Part shown: positions 7,437-16,804 of the stretch, piece by piece
Numbering within the stretch: position 1 is the stretch's first letter
Layout of the letters: each line of letters opens with the position of its first letter
NCBI RefSeq assembly: GCF_039539965.1
Contig: NZ_BAABED010000002.1
Coordinates: 1-25,384, forward strand
Direction of reading: 5' to 3'
DNA: 25,384 bases
From: Arthrobacter methylotrophus
GTDB taxonomy: Bacteria; Actinomycetota; Actinomycetes; Actinomycetales; Micrococcaceae
Position numbers and translations under genes: made by a program
The notes under the pieces: generated by a model
What the model saw: only the letters and a program-made list of their open reading frames with translations
Told to the model about the DNA's origin: nothing
Databases searched by the model: none

Positions 7437-7512
7437 GCACCTCTAGCTCAATTGGCAGAGCAATTGACTCTTAATCAATGGGTTCCGGGTTCAAGTCCCG
7501 GGGGGTGCACCA
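7437..7512 (+). tRNA. tRNA-Lys (anticodon CTT), copy 2
   Basis: This is identical to the copy at 7291-7366 across all 76 bases, including the encoded CCA. It starts 70 bases after the first copy ends. Because a terminator separates them, it needs read-through or its own promoter; I see no clear promoter in the 22 bases between the terminator and the gene. Confidence 0.97.
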
Positions 7513-7518
7513 AAAGGA

Positions 7519-7554
7519 AGATCCCTGGACGGCGAAACGCCCTCCAGGGATCTT
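7519..7554 (+). terminator. Rho-independent terminator after tRNA-Lys copy 2
   Basis: AGATCCCTGGA (7519-7529) pairs perfectly with TCCAGGGATCT (7543-7553), with an extra GGCG/CGCC step inside and a short T run after. Its sequence is unrelated to the first terminator although the two tRNA genes are identical. Confidence 0.85.
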
Positions 7555-7639
7555 TGTCGTTCGGCCAGCTCCGCACCGGATGAACGAGCGAGCCAAAGCT
7601 CAGTCGGAGACTTCCCCGGGCGCCGCGACTGCGACAATG

Positions 7640-8075
7640 TCATGTACAAACGGCCGAGGAACCACTGTTTGCCAGCTCACGCACCAAAGCCTGGAGTTCC
7701 CGCCGCAGTTTGGCCGTATCCACCGGAACAGGCGCAAGCACTTCACCTTCCAATTGCGTGGCGAGCCGAGTGTACGCTCCCCCGCTTCGGTCAGGCTGAC
7801 CACCTGGCTTCGACGGTCCGAGATGCTGCGCGTACGGCTGATATGGCCGTGGGTCTCCACCTGGTGAGCGTCTTGCCCATCGTCTGCGCCTGCACGCGAA
7901 CAATCTGGGCGAGCATGGATTGGGTGGTGGGTCCCTTTACGGCAAGGACTTTCATGACAATGACTCCGGCGTGAGTCAGCCCCATACCGCGCAGTTTCTC
8001 GTTCCAAGCGTGCTCCACGAGCCGCGCCGCTGTGGACAGCAGGCGCCCGGTGGGCCACCGTTCCATATCAGGCAT
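7640..8075 (-). CDS. MarR-family transcriptional regulator, frameshifted
   Basis: The ATG at 8075 begins MPDMERWPTGRLLSTAARLV, followed by EHAWNEKLRGMGLTHAGVIV and MKVLAVKGPTTQSMLAQIVR. The recognition-helix segment VQAQTMGKTLTR comes next. After a one-base shift near 7865 the wing region reads THGHISRTRSISDRRSQVVS and LTEAGE. After another near 7770 the C-terminal dimerisation helix reads AYTRLATQLEGEVLAPVPVD, TAKLRRELQALVRELANSG, stopping at 7640. The winged-helix layout, D-R-R-S wing and about 145 residues are typical of MarR. It is divergent from the peroxiredoxin gene and so is a candidate regulator of it or of itself, possibly in redox control. The ligand is unknown, and no conserved redox cysteine is visible apart from the penultimate residue. 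Confidence 0.82.
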
Positions 8076-8082
8076 AAGGGTT

Positions 8083-8088
8083 AGTATA
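8083..8088 (-). promoter_or_regulatory. Candidate leaderless -10 box (TATACT) of the MarR gene
   Basis: TATACT on the minus strand ends seven bases before the ATG at 8075, with no Shine-Dalgarno sequence between. Confidence 0.5.
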
Positions 8089-8146
8089 TCGACCGCAATG
8101 AACAGCTTGCGCCCGGATTCAATTCGGGAAGCGGACAGCTCGTCAT

Positions 8147-8152
8147 TATGCT
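8147..8152 (+). promoter_or_regulatory. Possible -10 box (TATGCT) of the peroxiredoxin gene
   Basis: TATGCT lies about 38 bases before the TTG start and 59 bases from the divergent MarR -10 box. TTCGGG lies 18 bases upstream as a weak -35 candidate. Confidence 0.3.
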
Positions 8153-8189
8153 GAGTGGGCGCGGACGAAAACGCAATAAGGAGCACATC

Positions 8190-8664
8190 TTGGCCGAACG
8201 ACTTATTCCGGGTGATACCGCCCCCGATTTCACCCTGAAGGACCATCATGGCCACGAGGTCGCCCTGGCCTCTTATCGTGGCCGCAATACAGTCATCTAC
8301 TTCTACCCGGCGGCATCCACCCCGGCATGTGCACAACAGGCTTGTGATTTCCGCGACTCCCTGGCAGTCCTGCAGGATGCCGGTTACGAGGTCCTTGGGT
8401 CTCTCCGGACCCGGTGAAGGATCTGGAAAAGTTCGCGGCCGAGGAATCACTGAGTTTCCCCTCCTGTCGGACGAAGGGCATCACGTGGCCGACGCGTATG
8501 CGGCGTGGGGCGAAAAGAAGAACTACGGCCGCACTTACCAAGGGCTGATCCGCTCAACCATCGTTGTCGACCCCGACGGCAAGGTGGCGGTGGCGCAGTA
8601 CAACGTGCGGGCTACCGGCCATGTCGGAAAGCTCCTCAGGGACCTCAAGCTCAACAACAAGTAG
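8190..8664 (+). CDS. bcp: Thioredoxin-dependent peroxiredoxin (Bcp/PrxQ type), one frameshift
   Basis: Bcp reduces hydrogen peroxide and organic hydroperoxides using thioredoxin. The product reads (TTG start) AERLIPGDTAPDFTLKDHHG, HEVALASYRGRNTVIYFYPA, then ASTPACAQQACDFRDSLAVL, QDAGYEVLG. After a shift at about 8401 it continues SPDPVKDLEKFAAEESLSFP, LLSDEGHHVADAYAAWGEKK and STIVVDPDGKVAVAQYNV, ending LKLNNK. The peroxidatic cysteine is in TPAC, where most Bcp proteins have TPGC, and a resolving cysteine lies five residues later, the atypical two-Cys PrxQ arrangement. Length is about 157 residues, as usual. The shift is explained by one missing G in GGGTCTCTCC. AAGGAG at 8178-8183 lies six bases before TTG and fixes the start. 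Confidence 0.88.
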
Positions 8665-8717
8665 TTCCCTCTGCGCGGCGTCGTTCCTGGCTGGGACAGC
8701 TTGGGGCTAACCGCGGG

Positions 8718-8723
8718 TACAAT
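8718..8723 (+). promoter_or_regulatory. -10 box (TACAAT) of the tRNA-Leu gene
   Basis: TACAAT lies 59 bases before the tRNA. The best -35-like hexamer (GGGACA, 8693-8698) is 19 bases upstream, so spacing is not ideal. Confidence 0.4.
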
Positions 8724-8782
8724 GGAGGCCGGTATATGGCCCGGAGCACGAAATCTGCTTCCAGGCCAACGCACCGACGCCT

Positions 8783-8864
8783 GCGCGAGTGGTGAAATTG
8801 GCAGACACGCAGGATTTAGGTTCCTGTGCCTTCGGGCGTGGGGGTTCAAGTCCCCCCTTGCGCA
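8783..8864 (+). tRNA. tRNA-Leu (anticodon TAG)
   Basis: The 82-base gene shows acceptor GCGCGAG/CTTGCGC with discriminator A, anticodon stem CAGGA/TCCTG around loop TTTAGGT (anticodon TAG), and T stem GGGGG/CCCCC around TTCAAGT. The long variable arm (GTGCCTTCGGGCG) is characteristic of class II tRNA-Leu. The 3' CCA is not encoded, unlike the tRNA-Lys genes nearby. Confidence 0.95.
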
Positions 8865-8868
8865 CACA

Positions 8869-8909
8869 GGGAAGTGTCCCGGTCCTTGATCGGGGCACTT
8901 CCCGTTTTC
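8869..8909 (+). terminator. Rho-independent terminator after tRNA-Leu
   Basis: GGGAAGTGTCCCG (8869-8881) pairs with CGGGGCACTTCCC (8891-8903) as 13 pairs with one G-T, followed by GTTTTC. It begins five bases after the tRNA. Confidence 0.88.
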
Positions 8910-8932
8910 AGCCAGGACCCAGGGCCCTGAAC

Positions 8933-8938
8933 TAGACT
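8933..8938 (+). promoter_or_regulatory. Possible -10 box (TAGACT) of the solute-binding protein gene
   Basis: TAGACT lies just after the tRNA-Leu terminator and 58 bases before the GTG start at 8997, with no obvious -35 box. Confidence 0.35.
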
Positions 8939-8996
8939 GGCCCGCGGCCCGGCTGCCGAGGGCCCCAGCCCGTCCGACTGCCTTGAGGGGACAAGA

Positions 8997-10662
8997 GTGG
9001 TAAGCAGCAAGCTTCGCCGAGTTACGCTCCAAATCGGCGCAGGCCTTCTGGCCGTGGCTTTGGCCTCGTGCACAGCCAATCCAGGACCTGCTCCGTCAAC
9101 ATCGGCCGGAAGCGGCACCCAGGCGGAGCCGAGCAAGACCTTCAACTTCGGCACTCCGTCGATGCCCCTGGGACTCGACCCTGCCCTGACGAACGACTCG
9201 GAGTCGTATCGCGTCACCCGGCAAGTGATGGAAGGCCTTGTGGGAGTCGACGCCTCCACCGGCCAGCCAACTCCTCTGCTGGCCACAGCGTGGTCGCAAG
9301 GGAATGACGGACTCAGCTACGATTTCACGCTGCGGTCAAAGGTCACCTTCCAGGACGGAACCGCGTTTGATGCAGCCGCCGTGTGTAGTAACTTCAATCG
9401 TTGGTTCAACTTCCCGGCAACCCTTCGCCAGCAGGCACCAGGGATCCCCTTCAAGAGCGTCTTCAAGTCCTTCTCGGACGAACCATCGCTGTCAATCTTC
9501 AAGAACTGCAAGGTTGTCTCTGGCGACCACGTCCAAATCAACCTGAGCAAGCCCTTCACCGGCTTCCTTCAAGCCCTGACCCTGCCTGCTTTCGCCATGT
9601 CTTCCCCAAAAGCCTTGTCTGACGGCAATGCCAACGTCCTGGACAAAAAGCTGGGAGGACAGCCGGCGTCGTCCTATGCTTCCCACCCGGTGGGTACAGG
9701 TCCCTACGCCTTCTCTTCGTGGACCGCAGACCGGATCACACTCACTAGCTACAAGGGATACTGGGGAGACCGTGGAGAGATAGCCACGGTCAATTTCATT
9801 CCCTTCGATTATCCGCAGGCCCGCCTCCAAGCCCTGCTTGCCGGCACCATCGACGGATACGACCTCGTCACCGCCGGTACCTTCGATCAACTGGTCAGGA
9901 AGGGATGCAAATCGTCCAACGGGACCCGTTCTCTGTGATGTACCTCGGCATGAACGAGTCCGTGGCGCCCCTTCAGAACCTTGGCGTGCGCCAGGCCATA
10001 GAGATGGCCATCGACAAGGACACCATCATCCACAAGTTCTTCATCGACAACACCTCTCCGGCGTCTCAATTCGTCCCACCCAAGCTGAGCGGCTTCAACA
10101 ACAACGCCCCGTCCTTGGGATATGACCCCGGCAAGGCGAAGGAGCTGCTCGCCAAATCCGGCTACAAAGGCGAGGAACTCAAGTTCTACTACCCGCTCAA
10201 CGTCACCCGCGCCTACCTTCCCACTCCGGAGAAGATCTACGCGGAGATCAGTGCGGAGCTCACGGCCATCGGGCTGAACATCAAGCCAGTGCCTGTGAAC
10301 TGGGATGACGGCTACCTCGAGAAGGTCCAATCCCCGGGGGACCATGCACTTCATTTGCTCGGCTGGAACGGCGCCTACTCGGACCCGGACAACTTCGTTG
10401 GCACCCTTTTCGGTGACAACAACGGCGAGTTCGGTTACAGCGATCCGCAGGTCTTTTCAAAAATCGACCGTGCACGGGGGCTCCCGACGGCTCGGACCGC
10501 AATTCGCAGTACCAGACCATCAACGCCCAGATCGCTGCCACCGTCCCGGCAGTCCCGATTGCCTTCCCCATTTCGGCTTTGGCCCTGTCCGACCGTGTTG
10601 AAAAGTACCCCGCGTCGCCTGTCTTAAACGAAGTTTTTACAAACGTTCGTCTGAAGTCTTGA
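8997..10662 (+). CDS. Peptide/nickel-type ABC transporter substrate-binding lipoprotein (SBP_bac_5), two frameshifts
   Basis: The GTG at 8997 follows GAGGGG and begins a lipoprotein signal peptide, VSSKLRRVTLQIGAGLLAVA, then LASC, with the lipid-modified cysteine at residue 25. The mature protein has the family-5 hallmarks: NFGTPSMPLGLDPALTNDSE, YRVTRQVMEGLVGVDASTGQ, LLATAWSQGNDGLSYDFTLR, VTFQDGTAFDAAAV and SHPVGTGPYAFSSWT. After a shift at about 9903 come MYLGMNESVAPLQNLGVRQA and IEMAIDKDTII, then LLGWNGAYSDPDNFVGTLFG, which fit oligopeptide/dipeptide-binding proteins. A second shift near 10480 leads to QYQTINAQIAATVPAVPIAF and TGA at 10660. Total length is about 555 residues. No permease or ATPase follows; mqo is next, so this is an orphan binding protein. 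The first shift fits one missing G in AAGGGATG. Confidence 0.9.
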
Positions 10663-10700
10663 CGGCCCGCCGCAATTTCAGTTATGGGCCCACGCGGGGA

Positions 10701-10706
10701 TATTCT
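10701..10706 (+). promoter_or_regulatory. Possible -10 box (TATTCT) of mqo
   Basis: TATTCT lies 35 bases before the GTG start in the 79-base gap after the binding protein gene. The -35 region is weak (TTCAGT, 18 bases upstream). Confidence 0.35.
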
Positions 10707-10741
10707 GTGACAGCCAGTGCCGCCGCTATCGGAGATTGATC

Positions 10742-12243
10742 GTGACCTTCATTTCCAAGACACACCACGCTGACGTCGTCCTTATTGGGGGCGGGATCAT
10801 GAGCGCCACCCTGGTGCGTTCATCAAGCAGCTCGAACCCAACTGGACCATCTCCCTCTTTGAGCGACTCGACGAAGCCGGCCTGGAAAGCTCCGGACCGT
10901 GGAACAACGCGGGAACCGGACACGCCGCGCTGTGTGAGCTTAATTACTCGCCTGCAGCAAAAGACGGCTCTGTTGACCCGTCCAAGGCCCTCCATATCAA
11001 CGAGCAATTCCAGCTTTCCCGGCAGTTCTGGTCCCATCTGGTGGACAACAAGTTGATCGGCTCCCCAAGGGTTTCATCAACACCGTTCCACACATGAGCT
11101 TCGTCATCGGCGACAAGCACGCGGACTTCCTCAAGAACCGCTACGAGGCCCTCAAGCCCAACGCACTCTTCCGCAGCATGGAATACACGGAAGACCAAGC
11201 CAGATCGCCAAGTGGGCTCCACTGATCGTCAAGGGACGCGACGCCAAGCAGCGCGTTGCCGCCACCCGCGCAGCGGAAGGCACCGACGTCGACTTCGGCG
11301 CCTTGACCCGCGAACTGACCGGCTACCTCGCCGGCAACGGCGTTGAAGTCAACCATGGCCACAACGTCACCAATGTCCGCAAAGCGTCCGACGGCGGCTG
11401 GGACCTTTCCCTCAAGCACCCCGCCTCCGGCGAACATGGCCAGATCCACGCCAAGTTCGTCTTTGTCGGCGCCGGCGGCGGAGCGCTGCATCTGCTGCAG
11501 GCCTCGGGCATCCCGGAGAGCAAGGGCTACGGTGGTTTCCCCGTATCCGGGCAATTCTTCCGCTGCACCGACGAGGCAATCGCCCGCCAGCACAGCGCCA
11601 AGGTCTATGGCCAGGCTTCCGTGGGCGCCCCGCCCATGTCCGTGCCCCACCTGGACACCCGCTACGTTGCCGGCAAGCGTTCCCTGCTTTTTGGCCCGTA
11701 CGCCGGTTTCTCCACCAACTTCCTGAAGACCAGCAGCTATTTGGACCTGCCGCTATCCATCCGCCCGGGCAACATCATCCCGATGTTGGCCGTGGCCAAG
11801 GACAACATGGACTTGACCGCTTACTTGATCAAGGAAGTGGCCAAGCGCCACGACGCCAAGGTGGAGTCCCTCCGCGAGTACTACCCCCAGGCCGACGGCG
11901 GCAACTGGGAACTGATCACCGCGGGCCAGCGCGTCCAGATCATCAAGAAGGACTCCAAGAAGGGCGGCGTGCTGCAGTTCGGCACGGAAGTCATCACGGC
12001 TCGCGACGGTTCCATCGGCGCACTGCTCGGCGCCTCCCCGGAGCCTCCACCGCCGTCCCCATCATGATCGAGATGCTTCAGCGGTCCTTCCCGAAGAATT
12101 TCAAGGGCTGGCAGTCCAAGCTCAAGGAAATGATGCCAGGGTACGGGGTCAGGCTGAACGAAAATCCGGAACTCGCCGCCGAGCTGGAAGCCAGTACTGC
12201 CCGTTCGCTGCAACTTGAGGCTGCGGACGCCGTTCAGCATTAG
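10742..12243 (+). CDS. mqo: Malate:quinone oxidoreductase, four frameshifts
   Basis: Mqo is a peripheral membrane FAD enzyme that oxidises malate to oxaloacetate and passes electrons to the quinone pool, replacing or complementing malate dehydrogenase in the TCA cycle. The GTG at 10742, seven bases after GGAG, begins [20 protein letters not shown], an FAD-binding GxGxM-type loop. After shifts come [40 protein letters not shown] and [34 protein letters not shown] follows, then a long clean stretch with [46 protein letters not shown] and [20 protein letters not shown]. The end is [20 protein letters not shown] then LEAADAVQH. Length is about 500 residues, as usual. Shifts near 10816, 11069, 11203 and 12042 are each explained by one missing G or C in a G/C run. 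The closing shift gives [17 protein letters not shown]. Confidence 0.96.
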
Positions 12244-12307
12244 GAACCGTCCAGGCTACGGCCGGTTCGCGATACGAAACAGACCGTAGACCCCGGGAGA
12301 AAATGCG

Positions 12308-15300
12308 ATGTTCCGTCTGGCAAAGCTTTCACTGGCGAACAGGGCGTTGATCGCGCTGATCACCGTTTTCGCTGCGGTGTTCGGCGTGATCACGATGTCC
12401 TCGCTCAAGCAGGAACTTATCCCTCGATCGAGTTCCCGCAGATTTCGGTGATCACGGCAATGCCGGGCGCGTCTCCGGAAGTTGTCGACAAGCAACTCAG
12501 CCGCCCCCTGGAAACGGCGTTGAACAGTGTCGAGGGCCTCGAATCGACCACGTCGACATCGCGGAACGGCGTCTCGCAGATCACTATGGTGTTCACCTAC
12601 GGTTCGAACCTGGACCGGGCACGCAATCAAATCGATCGCGCCATCTCCAACGCCAAACGTGTCCTGCCGGCCGACGTCGAGCCGCAGTCCTTCGCGGGAA
12701 GCATCAGCGACTTCCCGATCGTGTACTTGGCCGTTTCGTCGGACAAGCCGCTGAGTGAGTTGAACACGGACTTGCAGCGGCTTAGTGTTCCCCGACTCCA
12801 AAAGCTCGACGGCGTGCGGAGCGCTGACGTGACCGGTGGCGCTACTCAGCACATCCTGATCCAACCCAATGTCCAGGCCATGGCCGCGAGCGGCGCCACG
12901 GTCCAGTCGCTGACGAATGCCCTGAAGAACAACGGGACGCTGGTCCCGGCTGGAACCATTGAGGACCAGGGCAAGACGCTTTCCCTTCAAATCGGCAGCC
13001 CGGTGGACTCCCTCGACGTCGTCAAGGGCTTGCCGCTCACCGGCGCGAAGGCCGGAACCACAATCAGCTCCGTTGCCGACGTGAGCATCCAGGACGACGC
13101 CGCAACCTCGATTACCCGGACCAACGGGAAGCCGACGCTGGCCCTGTCCGTCACGAAGAAGCCCGACGGCGATACCGTTGCCATTTCGCACGCCGTCAAG
13201 GATTCCATCGCCCAGATGGAGGCAGAACTCGGCGCCAATGCGCATTTCACTCCGGTATTCGACCAGGCGCCATACATCGAAAAGTCCATCAAGGACCTCA
13301 CCACGGAGGGCCTTCTTGGACTCGGCTTCGCCGTGGCAGTCATCTTGGTGTTCCTCATGTCGGTGCGCTCCACGCTGGTGACAGCAGTATCGATTCCCTT
13401 GTCGCTGCTGATCACGTTCATCGGAATATCAGCGACCCACTACTCGCTCAACATCCTCACCCTCGGCGCTTTGACCATTGCGATAGGCCGGGTGGTGGAC
13501 GACTCGATCGTCGTGATTGAGAACATCAAGCGGCACCTCAGTTACGGAGAGCACAAGCTCGCGGCGATCCTCAATTCCATCCGGGAAGTTGCCGGGGCCA
13601 TCACGGCATCCACGCTGACCACGGTTGCCGTCTTCCTGCCGATCGCTTTTGTGGGCAACCTGGCGGGCGAATTGTTCCGGCCCTTTGCCTTGACGGTGAC
13701 GATCGCTTTGCTGTCCTCGTTGCTCGTGTCCCTCACCATCGTCCGGTACTGGCCTACTGGTTCCTCAAGTCGCCGGCCGCCGGCGCTGCGGGAGCCGACG
13801 ATTCCCGCACCGGCGATGCGGTTGCCGCCGCGCACGAAGCCGAGCAACGCAGCCGGCTGCAGCGCGGCTATTTGCCTATCCTTGCCAAAACCCAGAAACA
13901 CCCGGTCATGACGATCGTCGCTGCGGTCCTTGTGTTAGGCGGAACAGCAGCTATGTCGCCATTGTTGGCCACTGACTTGTTGGGCGACTCCGGGCAGAAC
14001 AGCATGACCGTGCGCCAGGTGCTACCGGCGGGCACCAGCCTCGAACAAACCAGCGCTGCCGCTGCGCAAGTGGAATCCGTCCTGCACGGGATCGATGGCA
14101 TTAAGGACATCCAGGTAACCTCAGGCAACGCCCAGACCGGTTTCGCCGCACTCACCTCGAGCGGCGCATCCAACTCGACGTTCACAGTGGTGACTGACGA
14201 CAAAGCTGACCAGCAAAAGCTGCAGGATACGGTGCGGTCCCGCCTCGCCGGTGCTTCGGCTGCAGGCAAGGTCACGGTGGGTGCCCAACAGGGTGGTTTG
14301 GGCACCTCATCCACGGTCGACATCACCATTAACGCGGCGAGCTCCGCGGATCTGAAGACCGCAAGCGATGCGGTAGTGAATGCCATGGACGGCGTCCCCG
14401 GGAGTTCGGAGGTAGCCACGAACCTGGATGCCAGCCAGTCCGTGGTCCAAGTAAAGGTTGACCGCGCCAAAGCCGTGGCAGCCGGACTGAACGAAGAGCA
14501 GGTCGCCGGTGTCTTGGCGTCCACGGTCAGTCCCGTCCCCGCGGGCACTGTCCGCATCGAGACGACGGACTTCCCCGTACAGATCGGCGAAGGCACGCAT
14601 TTCAGCAGCATCGCCGATGTCAGGGCCATCAAGCTCCCGACGCCGGGAGGGCCGGTTCCGCTGTCCAGCATCGCTTCCGTGGATCAAGTTGACACACCAG
14701 TGTCCATCACCAGCAGCGACGGCCAGCGAAGCGCGAAGGTGACTGTCACGCCGTCGGGCTCCAACCTCGGTGCCGTCAGCACGGCAGTCACTGACCGGCT
14801 GAAAGCAGTCCAGCTCCCGGCAGGCGTCACCGCCGCCATCGGGGGTGCGACGACGCAGCAGGCGGACTCGTTCCAGCAGCTCGGCCTGGCGCTCCTGGCC
14901 GCCATCGCCATCGTCTACGTCATCATGGTGGCCGCGTTCAAGTCCCTCATCCAGCCACTCATCTTGTTGGTGTCCGTGCCTTTTGCGGCCACGGGCGCCA
15001 TTGCCCTGCTCCTGGTGACCGGTGTGCCGCTCGGACTTCCTGCCCTGATCGGCATGCTGATGTTGGTGGGGATCGTGGTGACCAATGCGATTGTCCTGAT
15101 CGACCTCATCAACCAGTACCGTAAACCACACGGTGGCACCCCTGGAATGAGCGTGGCCGAAGCTATCACCCATGGCGCCCGGCAGCGGCTGCGTCCCATC
15201 CTCATGACTGCGCTCGCAACCGTCTTCGCTTTGACGCCCATGGCTTTGGGCCTCACGGGGGGCGGCGGTTTCATTTCGCGGCCGCTGGCGATTGTGGTTA

Positions 15301-15593
15301 TCGGCGGCCTTGTCTCCTCGACGGCGCTGACGCTGGTCCTGGTACCTGTCCTCTACAAGCTGGTCGAAGGCCGGCGGGAGAAGAAGGCGCTGCTCAAGGC
15401 ACTCACGCAACGCCCCGACGTCGCTGGCCACGGCGATGCAGACCACGGTGTAGCAGGCCACGGCGATGCAGACCACTTGGACTGGACCACGGGAATGATC
15501 CCCCGCGTCACCGGGCGGCGGGCCGCCTCCGGCCCGCCGAGTAGGCCAACATACCGGGAACAAAATGGTGCCTTACCCCGTTGTAGGCAGTGA
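12308..15593 (+). CDS. RND-superfamily efflux transporter (AcrB/SwrC-like), two frameshifts
   Basis: This is a large proton-driven exporter of the hydrophobe/amphiphile (HAE1) type in a Gram-positive cell, most like Bacillus SwrC/YerP. GGGAG eight bases before the ATG at 12308 fixes the start, MFRLAKLSLANRALIALITV. After a shift at about 12420 the porter domain begins PSIEFPQISVITAMPGASPE. Helix 4 carries the proton-relay aspartates in VVDDSIVVIENIKR. A shift near 13748 joins helix 6 to the second half (YLPILAKTQKHPVMTIVAAV). Later helices include LALLAAIAIVYVIMVAAFKS and MLMLVGIVVTNAIVLIDLIN; the AcrB lysine of helix 10 is replaced by threonine, as in SwrC. The total is about 1,095 residues with two six-helix repeats. 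The tail has a duplicated His/Asp-rich motif. No membrane-fusion partner or regulator adjoins it. Both shifts fit a single missing C. Confidence 0.92.
15426..15476 (+). repeat. In-frame tandem repeat in the RND transporter tail
   Basis: A 21-base unit encoding GHGDADH is repeated exactly with a 30-base period (15426-15446 and 15456-15476), giving VAGHGDADHGVAGHGDADH. It lies in the predicted cytoplasmic C-terminal tail. Confidence 0.85.
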
Positions 15594-15596
15594 TAC

Positions 15597-15625
15597 ATGC
15601 AAATGCATCTATTTTGGGATAGACT
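15597..15625 (+). promoter_or_regulatory. Promoter with candidate MarR operator before the luciferase-like gene
   Basis: ATGCAAATGCAT (15597-15608) is a palindrome of ATGCA/TGCAT arms around AA, the size and base content of MarR operators. It sits 11 bases upstream of a TAGACT -10 box (15620-15625), so bound protein would cover the -35 region. The MarR gene at 16801 in the same transcription unit is the natural candidate, which would make this autoregulation. Confidence 0.5.
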
Positions 15626-15670
15626 GTTGGCAGGGCCCGAACACCAACCGGGCAGGCAGAAAGGCACATC

Positions 15671-16804
15671 ATGGAGATCGGCGTATTCAGCGTCAGCGAC
15701 ATCACCACTGACCCCACCACGGGCCACACCCCCACGGAGAACGAGCGCATCAAGGCCGCCGTGGCCATCGCCAAGAAGGTCGAAGAAATCGGCATGGATG
15801 TCTATGCGATAGGCGAGCACCACAACCGGCCCTTCTTCTCATCGTCCCCCACCACCACTCTGGCCTACATCGCGGCGCAGACTGAGCGCATCACGCTCTC
15901 CACGTCCACCACACTGATCACCACGAACGATCCCGTGAAGATTGCCGAAGACTTCGCCATGCTGCAGCACCTGGCGGATGGCCGCGTGGACCTCATCATG
16001 GGCCGCGGCAATACCGCACCGGTCTACCCCTGGTTCGGCAAGAACATCCAAGACGGGATCGAGCTCGCCGTCGAAAACTACTCCCTGCTGCGCCGGCTCT
16101 GGGATGAGGACACCGTCAACTGGAGCGGCAAGTACCGCACCCCGCTGCAGAATTTCACGTCCACGCCCCGCCCGCTCGACGGCGTGGCCCCCTTCGTCTG
16201 GCACGGATCCATCCGCAGCCCCCAGATCGCGGAACTCGCCGCGTACTATGGCGACGGCTTCTTCGCCAACAACATCTTCTGGCCCAAGGAGCATTACCAG
16301 CAGCTGATCGGCCTGTACCGCGAACGCTACGAGCACTATGGCCATGGCAAGGCAGACCAAGCGATTGTCGGACTCGGCGGACAATTCTTCATGCGCAAGA
16401 ATTCCCAGGATGCCGTCAAGGAATTCCGTCCTTACTTCGACAATGCACCGGTCTACGGCCACGGACCCTCGCTCGAGGACTTCACCTCCCAGACGCCCCT
16501 CACGGTCGGCAGCCCGCAGGAAGTCATCGAAAAGACCTTGGCTTTCCGCGAGTACTTCGGCGATTACCAGCGCCAGCTGTTCCTGGTGGATCACGCCGGA
16601 CTGCCGCTCAAGACCGTCCTGGAGCAACTGGACCTCTTCGGCGAAGAAGTCCTGCCGGTCCTGCGCAAGGAATTCGCTGATCGCAAGCCGGCCCACGTAC
16701 CTGACGCCCCTACCCACGCCTCACGCGTGGCCGCGTCCGTGATCGCCTCGGCCAGTGAGGCGGTTGCCGAGGCTGCCAGTGACGCCGCAGGGCGGAAGCC
16801 GTGA
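15671..16804 (+). CDS. LLM-class flavin-dependent monooxygenase (luciferase-like), intact
   Basis: This is a clean 377-residue frame starting at an ATG seven bases after GAAAGG. It begins MEIGVFSVSDITTDPTTGHT and shows bacterial luciferase-like alpha/beta-barrel motifs: VEEIGMDVYAIGEHHNRPFF, SSSPTTTLAYIAAQTERITL, then STSTTLITTNDPVKIAEDFA and MLQHLADGRVDLIMGRGN. VWHGSIRSPQIAELAAYYGD and GFFANNIFWP follow. The GEHH motif and the DGR..L..GRG segment (flavin phosphate region) fit the family. The closest subgroup I can name is the actinobacterial FMN-dependent CE1758-like monooxygenases. The substrate is unknown. The C-terminal 35 residues are Ala/Ser-rich and may be disordered. The stop overlaps the GTG start of a MarR regulator by four bases (GTGA), so the two are co-translated. 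Confidence 0.93.
   Translation: MEIGVFSVSDITTDPTTGHTPTENERIKAAVAIAKKVEEIGMDVYAIGEHHNRPFFSSSPTTTLAYIAAQTERITLSTSTTLITTNDPVKIAEDFAMLQHLADGRVDLIMGRGNTAPVYPWFGKNIQDGIELAVENYSLLRRLWDEDTVNWSGKYRTPLQNFTSTPRPLDGVAPFVWHGSIRSPQIAELAAYYGDGFFANNIFWPKEHYQQLIGLYRERYEHYGHGKADQAIVGLGGQFFMRKNSQDAVKEFRPYFDNAPVYGHGPSLEDFTSQTPLTVGSPQEVIEKTLAFREYFGDYQRQLFLVDHAGLPLKTVLEQLDLFGEEVLPVLRKEFADRKPAHVPDAPTHASRVAASVIASASEAVAEAASDAAGRKP

Noticed and set aside
7291..7512. Repeated sequence resembling a short CRISPR array
   Set aside because: There are only two copies of 76 bases, and both fold as tRNA-Lys with CCA ends.
8390..8420. Programmed ribosomal frameshift in bcp or other genes
   Set aside because: There is no slippery heptamer with a downstream structure, shifts occur in dozens of unrelated genes, and family members elsewhere need no frameshift.
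12256..15563. Long minus-strand open frames (329 and 418 codons) opposite the RND gene
   Set aside because: They are antisense shadows caused by high GC at third codon positions. They show no family motifs and are rich in Arg, Gly, Asp and His, whereas the plus strand encodes a complete RND transporter.
15839..16717. A 292-codon minus-strand frame opposite the luciferase-like gene
   Set aside because: It is an antisense shadow of an intact, well-conserved enzyme gene.
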